Below, piece by piece: positions 25,590-32,205 of a stretch of 32,205 nucleotides of DNA. The notes beneath the pieces were generated by a model. That model was not told the origin of the DNA and did not search any database. It saw only the letters and a program-made list of their open reading frames with translations. Made by a program: the position numbers and the translations under genes. This DNA comes from Ruminococcaceae bacterium UBA5905 (lineage in GTDB: Bacteria; Bacillota; Clostridia; Oscillospirales; Acutalibacteraceae): assembly GCA_002431285.1 (NCBI GenBank), contig DJEF01000027.1:1-32205 (forward strand), read 5' to 3'. The number at the start of each line of letters is the position of its first letter. Positions within the stretch are counted from its first letter, which is position 1.

Positions 25590-27692
25590 ATGGGGTTTTC
25601 CAAAGCGGTTGTTAAGTACCGCATTCCCATTTTAATTCTGGCGCTGGTGCTGCTGGTGCCCTCGGTGCTGGGTATGGTCGGCACCCGCATCAACTACGAT
25701 ATGCTCGCCTATCTGCCGGAGGACATGGATACCGTCATCGGGCAGAACGAGCTGCTGAAGGATTTCGGCAAGGGCGCCTTTTCCTTCATCGTGGTGGAGG
25801 ATATGGCGGACAAGGATGTCGCCGCTATGTGCGACAAGCTGGAAACCGTCGACCATGTAGAAACGGTGCTGTGGTATTCCTCCCTGGCGGATGTATCCAT
25901 CCCCAAGGAGCTGCTGCCCAATGAAATCTACAACGAATTCAACACCGACAACGCCACGCTGGTGGCGGTATTCTTCGACAGCGCCACCTCGGCGGACGTG
26001 ACCATGGACGCCATCCGGGAGATCCGCTCCATCGCCGGCAAGCAGTGCTTCGTGTCCGGTATGTCGGCACTGGTCACCGACCTGAAGGACCTGTGCGAAA
26101 AGGAAGAGCCCATCTATGTGGGGCTGGCGGTGCTGTGCGCCACCGTGGCCATGCTGGTGCTGCTGGACGGCTGGCTGGTGCCCTTTGTGTTCCTCGCCTC
26201 CATCGGCATGATGATTCTCTTGAATCTGGGCACCAACTACTTCTTCGGCGAAATTTCGTACATCACCAAGGCGCTGTCCGCCGTGCTGCAGCTGGCGGTC
26301 ACCATGGACTATTCCATCTTCCTGTGGCACAGCTATAACGAGCAGCGGCTGCATTTCAGCGATCCCAAGGAGGCCATGGCGCACGCCATCCACGACACCC
26401 TCACCTCGGTGGTGGGCAGCTCCATCACCACGGTGGCCGGCTTCGCGGCGCTGTGCTTTATGACCTTCACTCTGGGGCGCGACCTGGGGCTGGTCATGGC
26501 CAAGGGCGTCGTCTTCGGCGTCATCGGCTGCGTGACCGTGCTGCCCGCTATGATTCTGGTGCTGGATAAGCCTCTGCAAAAGACCCGCCACAAATCCATC
26601 ATCCCCAACATGGGCAAGTTTGCCGCCGGCGTCACCAAGGTATTCCCGGTGTTTCTGGTGATCTTCGCCCTGCTGATCCCGCCCGCCTACTACGGCTACG
26701 ACAAGACCAACGACGAGGTCTACTACGATATGGGCGAGTGTCTGCCGGAGGATATGGAATACGTCATCGCCAACTCCAAGCTGTCGGAGGAGTTTGATAT
26801 TGCCTCCACCCATATGGTGCTGGTGGACGCCAAGCTCCCCTCCAAATCCGTCCGCTCCATGATTAACGATATGGAGGATGTGGACGGCGTGAAATATGTG
26901 CTGGGGCTGGAATCGGTGGTCGGCTCCCGGGTGCCGGAGGAGATCCTGCCGGACAGCCTGCGGGAAATTCTCAAGAGCGACAAATGGGAGCTGCTGCTCA
27001 TCAACTCCGAATACAAGGTCGCCAGCGACAAGGTGAATGAGCAGGTGGCCAGTCTGAACACCATCCTCAAGAAATACGATCCCACCGGGATGCTCATCGG
27101 CGAGGCTCCCTGTATGAAGGATATGATCGAGACCACCAATCACGACTTCCAGGTGGTCAACGCCGTATCCATTCTCGCCATCTTCGTCATCATCGCTCTG
27201 GTGGAAAAGAGCATCAGCCTGCCCTTTATCCTCATCGCGGTCATTGAGCTGGCCATCTTCATCAACCTGGGGCTGCCCCACTATCTGGGACAATCGCTGC
27301 CCTTCATCGCCCCCATCTGCATCAGCACCATCCAGCTGGGCGCCACCGTGGACTACGCCATTCTGATGACCACCCGCTATAAGGCGGAGCGGCTGGCGGG
27401 GCACGATAAGCGGGCCAGCGTCAACACGGCGCTGGGGACCTCCATCCCCTCCATTCTGGTGTCCGGTATGGGGCTGTTCGCCGCCACCTTCGGCGTGGCG
27501 CTGTATTCCGACATCGACATCATCAGCTCCATGTGTATGCTGATGGCTCGCGGCGCTATCGTGAGTATGCTGTGCGTCATCTTCATCCTGCCGGCGCTGC
27601 TGATGCTGTGCGATAAGCTCATCTGCGTCTCCACATGGGGTATGACCCATCTTTCCAAAAAACAGAAAACGGAGGTAACCGTCCATGAATAA
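25590..27692 (+). CDS. MMPL/RND-superfamily transporter
   Basis: The 700-aa protein has the internal two-fold layout of RND transporters: a membrane helix, an extracytoplasmic domain and a five-helix block, then the same again. Both halves carry the Asp-Tyr proton-relay motif of the MMPL group, TMDYSIFLWHSYNE with Asp240-Tyr241 and TVDYAILMTTRYK with Asp588-Tyr589. It likely exports a lipid or hydrophobic compound using the proton or sodium gradient. GGAGAGGAG precedes the ATG. The stop overlaps the next gene by eight bases, indicating coupled translation with the YhgE-like protein. Confidence 0.92.
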   Translation: MGFSKAVVKYRIPILILALVLLVPSVLGMVGTRINYDMLAYLPEDMDTVIGQNELLKDFGKGAFSFIVVEDMADKDVAAMCDKLETVDHVETVLWYSSLADVSIPKELLPNEIYNEFNTDNATLVAVFFDSATSADVTMDAIREIRSIAGKQCFVSGMSALVTDLKDLCEKEEPIYVGLAVLCATVAMLVLLDGWLVPFVFLASIGMMILLNLGTNYFFGEISYITKALSAVLQLAVTMDYSIFLWHSYNEQRLHFSDPKEAMAHAIHDTLTSVVGSSITTVAGFAALCFMTFTLGRDLGLVMAKGVVFGVIGCVTVLPAMILVLDKPLQKTRHKSIIPNMGKFAAGVTKVFPVFLVIFALLIPPAYYGYDKTNDEVYYDMGECLPEDMEYVIANSKLSEEFDIASTHMVLVDAKLPSKSVRSMINDMEDVDGVKYVLGLESVVGSRVPEEILPDSLREILKSDKWELLLINSEYKVASDKVNEQVASLNTILKKYDPTGMLIGEAPCMKDMIETTNHDFQVVNAVSILAIFVIIALVEKSISLPFILIAVIELAIFINLGLPHYLGQSLPFIAPICISTIQLGATVDYAILMTTRYKAERLAGHDKRASVNTALGTSIPSILVSGMGLFAATFGVALYSDIDIISSMCMLMARGAIVSMLCVIFILPALLMLCDKLICVSTWGMTHLSKKQKTEVTVHE

Positions 27693-29646
27693 GCTACTGA
27701 AAAAACCGCTGGCGCTGGTTTCCTGCGCCGCTCTGCTGGCCGCGGGCAGCGTGGGGGTCACTGTGCTGGCGCTGAACAATGCCGACAGCAAAACGGAGGA
27801 GGACTCCTCCGCATCCAAGGTGTCTCTGCTGGCCCCGGACAGCACCGCCGATCTGTCCAAGGACGAGACGGTGTATGTGCTGGCGGGCGCCGACGGCAGC
27901 GTGAAAAAGATCATCGTCAGCGACTGGATTCAGAATAAGGCGAACGCCGCCTCCTTCACCGACAAGTCGGAAATGAAGGACGTGGAGAACGTCAAGGGCA
28001 ACGAGTCCTACACCATGAACGGCGACAATATGCGGGTATGGGACGCCCAGGGCAACGACATCTATTGCCAGGGCACCATCGACAAGGAGCTGCCGGTGAG
28101 TCTGTCCGTCTCCTATACGCTGGACGGCAAGACCGTCTCCGCCGAGGAGCTGGCAGGCAAAAGCGGCAAGGTGGTCATCCGCTACGATTACCGGAACAAC
28201 CAATATAAAATGGTGACCGTGGACGGCAAAGAAGAAAAGATCTACGTCCCCTTCGGGATGCTGACCGGGATGCTTCTGGACAACGACGTGTTCAAGAACG
28301 TGACCGTCACCAACGGCAAGGTCATCAACGACGGCAACCACACCGCCGTCATCGGTCTGGCGTTCCCCGGCTTGCAGGAAAATCTGAACCTGTCCAGGGA
28401 TAAGCTGGAGATCCCCGCCTATGTGGAGATCACGGCGGACGTGGAGAATTTCGAGATGACCAACACCGTCACGGTGGCTACCAACGAAATCTTTAACAAG
28501 CTGAACACCGACAACCTCAACTCCGTAGATGAGCTGACCGCCTCGCTGAACACCCTCAACGACGCCATGAAGCAGCTCATGGACGGCTCCTCCCAGCTGT
28601 ATGGCGGGCTGACCACCCTGCTGGAGAAATCCGGCACGCTGGTGCAGGGCATTGACGCGCTGGCGGCAGGCGCCGCCCAGCTGAAAGACGGCTCCGGCAC
28701 GCTGGATGCGGGCGCCGGCGAGCTGCTCGCCGGGCTGACCGAGTTGACCGCCCATAACGACACCCTCAATGCGGGAGCAAAAACCGTCTTCGGCACCCTG
28801 CTCAGCTCCGTGCAAAAGCAATTTGCCGATGCCGGGCTGACCATCGACGACCTGACGATTGAGAACTACAAGACCGTGCTGGGCGGGCTGCTGACCGCCC
28901 CCAACGACACCCAGAAGGCCCAGCTGGCAACGCTGGCGCAGCCCGTGCTGGATGCCCAACTGGCAGCCAAACACATTCCCGAGGCGCACTACCCCGCCGT
29001 CAAGGTGCTGCTGGCGCAGCAGCTGAACGCCGGCAAAACCACCGACGAGGCGATGGCCTATGTCGGCGCAGTGCTCGCCGGGGCACAGCAGAGCGATCCC
29101 ACCTGTCTGGCCGCCCTGACGAAAGCGACGGAGATTGCCGCCACCCCCGTGGGGCAGGCAACCATCCAGGCGCTGTACATCGGGCTGGCGCAGCAGACCC
29201 TCGCGCCCCAGGTGAAGCAAGCCATCGCCGGGCTGGATAGCTACAACGAGTTCTACACCGGGCTGCAGGACTACACCGCCGGCGTGGCGGAGGCCAAGGA
29301 CGGCGCCGCCCAGCTGAAAGACGGCTCCGCCCAGCTGGCGGCAGGCGCGGCTCAGCTGTATGACGGCGTGCTGCAACTGAAAGACGGCGCTCCGGCGCTG
29401 GTGGACGGCGTGACCCAGCTGAAGGATGGGGCGATGCGGCTGTCCGACGGGCTGAAGGCCTTCAATGAACAGGGCGTCAAGAAGCTCACCGATGCCGTCA
29501 ACGGCGATCTGGGCGGTCTGGTGACCCGGCTGAAAGCCACCGCAGACGTATCCAAGGCCTATCAGTCCTATACCGGGCTGGGCGACGGCATGGACGGTCA
29601 GGTGAAATTCATCTACCGCACCGACGCCGTAAAAGTTCAAAAATAA
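27685..29646 (+). CDS. Secreted YhgE/Pip-type repeat protein partner of the transporter
   Basis: The 653-aa protein has an N-terminal signal/anchor helix (about residues 8-31; LVSC resembles a lipobox but is inside the hydrophobic stretch). It then has a beta-rich domain up to about residue 280 and a long helical part. This has two blocks of the heptad-like repeat LxDGxxQLxxGAxQL (about residues 296-352 and 533-594), as in YhgE/Pip proteins, separated by an Ala/Gln-rich helical insert. There is no C-terminal membrane region, unlike true YhgE. Its tight coupling to the MMPL gene suggests an extracytoplasmic adaptor or scaffold; that role is inference. Confidence 0.78.
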   Translation: MNKLLKKPLALVSCAALLAAGSVGVTVLALNNADSKTEEDSSASKVSLLAPDSTADLSKDETVYVLAGADGSVKKIIVSDWIQNKANAASFTDKSEMKDVENVKGNESYTMNGDNMRVWDAQGNDIYCQGTIDKELPVSLSVSYTLDGKTVSAEELAGKSGKVVIRYDYRNNQYKMVTVDGKEEKIYVPFGMLTGMLLDNDVFKNVTVTNGKVINDGNHTAVIGLAFPGLQENLNLSRDKLEIPAYVEITADVENFEMTNTVTVATNEIFNKLNTDNLNSVDELTASLNTLNDAMKQLMDGSSQLYGGLTTLLEKSGTLVQGIDALAAGAAQLKDGSGTLDAGAGELLAGLTELTAHNDTLNAGAKTVFGTLLSSVQKQFADAGLTIDDLTIENYKTVLGGLLTAPNDTQKAQLATLAQPVLDAQLAAKHIPEAHYPAVKVLLAQQLNAGKTTDEAMAYVGAVLAGAQQSDPTCLAALTKATEIAATPVGQATIQALYIGLAQQTLAPQVKQAIAGLDSYNEFYTGLQDYTAGVAEAKDGAAQLKDGSAQLAAGAAQLYDGVLQLKDGAPALVDGVTQLKDGAMRLSDGLKAFNEQGVKKLTDAVNGDLGGLVTRLKATADVSKAYQSYTGLGDGMDGQVKFIYRTDAVKVQK

Positions 29647-29660
29647 TTCACCGATAATTT

Positions 29661-29703
29661 CAGTCCGGTGTGGTATGATAAACCCGTAAGCCACACCGGA
29701 CTG
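29661..29703. repeat. Perfect 13-bp inverted repeat between operons
   Basis: CAGTCCGGTGTGG (29661-29673) and CCACACCGGACTG (29691-29703) flank 17 bases that begin with the -10-like TATGAT. It may be a terminator without a T-run for the MMPL operon, or an operator for the hydrolase gene. Confidence 0.75.
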
Positions 29704-29730
29704 TTCACTACCTGTAAGGAGGGAGTCCAC

Positions 29731-30705
29731 ATGAGATCCGCAACCAAAAAAGCCCTGGCCATCACCGGCGGGGTCGCCGCCATCGGCGCGGTGGCCGGAG
29801 CCGCCGCCTATACCGTCACCGACCTGCTGGTGCGGGTGGCGCTGGATCGGGATAAGCCCCGCATCCTGCAAAATTCCGAGGGGCGCATTTCCGGCTCCAA
29901 GGCGGAGAACCCTTTCCAGACCGTCCGCCGGGAAGCGTCCCTGGCGCTGGAGAGCCGCCCCCACGAGGTGGTGCGCATCAATGCCGAGGACGGTATGCTG
30001 CTGGCCGGGCACTGGTTCCGGCAGGAGGGAGCCCGGCGCACCATCGTGGCCATGCACGGCTGGCGTTCCAGCTACGGCATGGATTTCGGGATGATCGCCG
30101 ATTTCTGGCTGAATAACGGCTGCAATGTGCTGTTCGCCGAGCAGCGGGGACAGAACAACAGCGGCGGCACCCATATGGGCTTCGGCATGACCGAGCGGTT
30201 CGACTGCCGCAGCTGGGTGAATTTCGTCAATGAGCGCTGCGGCACCGAGCTGCCGGTGTATCTGGCGGGGGTGTCCATGGGCGCGGCCACGGTGCTGATG
30301 GCCACCGGGCTTACGCTGCCGGAGAATGTCCGGGGTGTGATGGCGGATTGCGGCTTCACCTCCCCCCACGCCATCTGGGAGTATATCACCCGCAAAAATC
30401 TCCATATGCGGTTCGGGCTGAAGGGGCAGATGGCCGACCGCATCTGCCGCCGGAAAATCCACATGGGAGCGGCGGATTATTCCACCGTGGAGGCGCTGCG
30501 CACCACCCATCTGCCGGTGCTGTTCATCCACGGCACCGACGACCATTTCGTCCCCATCGAAATGACCTATGAGAACTATAAGGCCTGCGCCGGTCCCAAG
30601 CGGCTGCTGGTGGTGCCGGGCGCCGAGCACGGCATGAGCTACGCCGTGGATCGGGAGGGCTACGAGAAAGCCGTCCGGGATTTCTGGGCGACCTACGACC
30701 GCTGA
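29731..30705 (+). CDS. Membrane-anchored alpha/beta hydrolase
   Basis: The 324-aa protein has one N-terminal hydrophobic segment (about residues 9-30) that probably anchors it outside the membrane. The hydrolase domain has the catalytic Ser in LAGVSMGAA, Asp in HGTDDHFVP and His in GAEHGMSY, and an early MHGWRSS oxyanion block. This layout is like YqkD/FrsA-type serine hydrolases of unknown substrate. AAGGAGGG lies 7-8 bases before the ATG; an in-frame codon 21 residues earlier lies within the inverted repeat and is unlikely. It follows the MMPL operon by 84 bases and may be transcribed separately. Confidence 0.88.
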   Translation: MRSATKKALAITGGVAAIGAVAGAAAYTVTDLLVRVALDRDKPRILQNSEGRISGSKAENPFQTVRREASLALESRPHEVVRINAEDGMLLAGHWFRQEGARRTIVAMHGWRSSYGMDFGMIADFWLNNGCNVLFAEQRGQNNSGGTHMGFGMTERFDCRSWVNFVNERCGTELPVYLAGVSMGAATVLMATGLTLPENVRGVMADCGFTSPHAIWEYITRKNLHMRFGLKGQMADRICRRKIHMGAADYSTVEALRTTHLPVLFIHGTDDHFVPIEMTYENYKACAGPKRLLVVPGAEHGMSYAVDREGYEKAVRDFWATYDR

Positions 30706-30725
30706 GCATCCGTGCGACAACAACC

Positions 30726-30756
30726 ACGCCCCTCCGGCAAGCTGCCGGAGGGGCGT
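30726..30756 (+). terminator. Hairpin after the alpha/beta hydrolase gene
   Basis: A 14-bp perfect stem (30726-30739 with 30743-30756) lies 20 bases after the stop codon. The T-run is weak (TTCCGTAT). Confidence 0.7.
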
Positions 30757-31171
30757 TCCGTATATCCGAAAACCGTAGGAGCCAAGGCAGCCGTCGGCTC
30801 CTGCGCATGGGAGATAGCGCTGGGCGTCCTTAGAGAATGGGCACAGCCCATTCTCCTTGTCTTTTACGGCACTTCCGGGAGAGCGCTCGCCGATGGCGGC
30901 AAAATCGGCGTCCCACAGGGGCAACGGCGTTTTCGAAACGCTTGTGGGAGGCTCATGACCAGCCAATATGCCCCCGCGATTTGGGGGGCCCGGCGAACTC
31001 TGGGGGCCACTCGAAACCCGCGCGGCCGTTTTTGAGCGGATAGCGCCCGGTTTGACCCGCGCTCCCGCGCCGGTCATTTCCCAGCAGGTCTGCGCCGCCG
31101 CCCGGCTTGCCGCTCCATTGGCCGAACCGCCCCCACCGTTCCGGCGGCGCACTCGACGCGGGTGCACCGCC
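30757..31171. other. Gene-free stretch with stacked hairpins
   Basis: AGGAGCC/GGCTCCT pairs around 30777-30801, and GAGAATGGGC (30833-30842) pairs perfectly with GCCCATTCTC (30846-30855) followed by CTTGTCTTTT, a terminator-like end on the plus strand. No protein frame with a ribosome binding site precedes them, so a small RNA ending at about 30865 is possible. The rest, up to the gpr stop, shows nothing I can name. Confidence 0.5.
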
Positions 31172-32038
31172 TCAAATGCCCCGGGCTACGGAGATCAGCT
31201 CCAGCGGCGCATAGGCGGGCTGCAGCGCCCCATTGACCGCCAGCGCCACCAGCCGCGCCGCCCGGCCGATCACCAGGTCGATCTCCCGCGGCGTCACCAT
31301 CATCGGGGGTGCATCCGGCGCGATCTCCGTCTCCGGCCGGTAGACCTGCACCAGCGTGGCGGCATCCACCACCGTAGGCACCCCCATGCCGATGACCGGC
31401 ACCCCCAGCGTTTCCCGGCTGAGGGGGCGGCGGTCGTTCCCCACCCCGGAGCCGGGGGCGATGCCGGTGTCGCACAGCTGCACCGTGCACCCCAGACGCT
31501 CCGGACTGCGCGCCGCCAGCGCGTCAATGGCGATCACGGCGGCCGGTTCCACCTCCCGGCACACCCCCCGAACGATCTCCCCGGTTTCGGCGCCGGTCTG
31601 CCCCAGCACCCCCGGCGTCAGCACCGCCGTCGGCCGCAGATCCTCCAGCCCGGCGGCGCGGGCGAATTCTCCTCGGATATGCCGGGTGGCCAGGATCATG
31701 TCGGCGGCCGACGGCCCCAGGGTATCGGGGGTGACGGTGCGGTTGCCCAGCCCCACCACCAGCACCGTGCCCTCCGGCGGCAGCAGCCGGGTCAATTCCT
31801 CCTGCACACAGGCCGCGTGGGCGGTCAGCTGCCGCTCATCGTCGGACAGCGCCGGCAGCTCCACGGTGACATACTGCCCCCGGGGCTTCCCCAGCCGGGC
31901 GGCCGCCTCGTCGGTGGAGACCTCCAGACGGTGGACGGTGAGCCGCCCGCAGCGATGGGCGGTGCGCGTGACCCCCCGCTCCGGGGTCAGCGCGGCGGCA
32001 TCCGCCGCTTCTAACGCTAAGTCGGTGCGAAAATTCAT
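31172..32038 (-). CDS. gpr: Germination protease GPR
   Basis: The 288-aa aspartyl-type endopeptidase degrades the small acid-soluble spore proteins when endospores germinate. The N-terminal FRTDLALE is the propeptide cleavage region (Bacillus megaterium is cut after the Glu of a similar TDLAVE). The catalytic Asp pair matches Asp105 in NRTVTPDTLGP and Asp172 in AIDALAARS; spacing is nearly the same as Asp127/Asp193 of the B. megaterium enzyme. CDTGIAPGSGVGNDR is the other hallmark. Length is shorter than the 320-370 aa of bacilli, mostly through a short propeptide. An AAGGAAAGGA site precedes the ATG by about 11 bases. It suggests the organism can sporulate. Confidence 0.95.
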   Translation of the reverse strand: MNFRTDLALEAADAAALTPERGVTRTAHRCGRLTVHRLEVSTDEAAARLGKPRGQYVTVELPALSDDERQLTAHAACVQEELTRLLPPEGTVLVVGLGNRTVTPDTLGPSAADMILATRHIRGEFARAAGLEDLRPTAVLTPGVLGQTGAETGEIVRGVCREVEPAAVIAIDALAARSPERLGCTVQLCDTGIAPGSGVGNDRRPLSRETLGVPVIGMGVPTVVDAATLVQVYRPETEIAPDAPPMMVTPREIDLVIGRAARLVALAVNGALQPAYAPLELISVARGI

Positions 32039-32067
32039 CGGTCAAATCATCCTTTCCTTGTGGGGAC

Positions 32068-32205
32068 GCAGCCGGGGTGCAAGAACCTTTCGACAACCGT
32101 CGGGGTCCCCGCAACCGCGAGACGGCATCGCGCGGCGAAACCGCCGCCGGGTCGGTGCGGCCGGGGTGCAAGAGCCTTTCGGCGGCCGTCGGGGTTCCCG
32201 TAACC
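32068..32205. repeat. 49-bp direct repeat at the window edge
   Basis: Bases 32068-32116 and 32157-32205 are the same 49-bp sequence with about eight substitutions and a period of 89 bp (GCCGGGGTGCAAGAnCCTTT as core). The second copy ends exactly at the window edge, so more copies may follow. It lies just upstream of gpr. Confidence 0.82.

Noticed and set aside
25632..27914. Minus-strand open frame of 760 codons opposite the MMPL transporter
   Set aside because: The plus strand has clear RND motifs; the antisense frame has no start signal and no domains.
27694..31167. Minus-strand open frame of 1157 codons across the repeat protein and hydrolase genes
   Set aside because: It covers two well-supported plus-strand genes and an intergenic region; the low-complexity His/Gly/Gln composition is that of an antisense shadow.

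Overview
The window is a GC-rich chromosomal segment from a fermentative, probably endospore-forming member of the Clostridia, most likely order Oscillospirales. The pointers are a germination protease gene (gpr), strong AAGGAGG-type ribosome binding sites, TTGnnn-17-TATAAT-type promoters, GTP-dependent PEP carboxykinase, and an F-type ATPase with sodium-type ion-binding residues. The species assignment is inference; no rRNA gene is present.

Layout. Bases 1-1626 hold the 3' part of typA/bipA, followed by a terminator. From 1740 to 4450 a lower-GC trehalase-like gene (minus) lies between a short decayed aldo/keto reductase fragment and a complete aldo/keto reductase gene (plus). From 4611 to 5930 there is a minus-strand pair, a carboxymuconolactone-decarboxylase/cupin fusion and a flavoredoxin, driven by a perfect consensus promoter. 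A PHP-family histidinol-phosphatase (minus) and pckG (plus) follow and are divergent. From 9357 to 11291 come two small regulator/membrane-protein modules: XRE repressor with a divergent TM2 protein and two matching operators, then DUF2975 with a YozG-like XRE regulator.

From 11364 to 13026 is a region that looks like an island scar. It holds a frameshifted zinc-ribbon gene, an AT-richer orphan gene with possible ADP-ribosyltransferase-like features, and two 180-bp tandem repeats that each carry the 3' end and terminator hairpin of the adjacent tRNA-Arg(CCG). A 1031-aa GH106-like glycosidase and a membrane-anchored lipase follow on the plus strand.

From 17949 to 24627 is a complete ATP synthase operon on the minus strand, in the order atpIBEFHAGDC. 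It has three departures from the textbook enzyme: a c subunit with two carboxylates in the ion site, an epsilon subunit without its C-terminal helical domain, and a gamma subunit with two CxxC pairs. On the plus strand a DUF308 protein, an MMPL/RND transporter and a secreted YhgE-like repeat protein form one operon (24982-29646), followed by a membrane-anchored alpha/beta hydrolase. The window ends with gpr on the minus strand and a 49-bp direct repeat at the edge.

No phage, CRISPR array, insertion sequence or defence operon is visible. The items most worth following up are the tRNA-linked tandem repeats, the ATP synthase variations, the paired operators at 9618-9659, and the orphan gene at 11989-12339.
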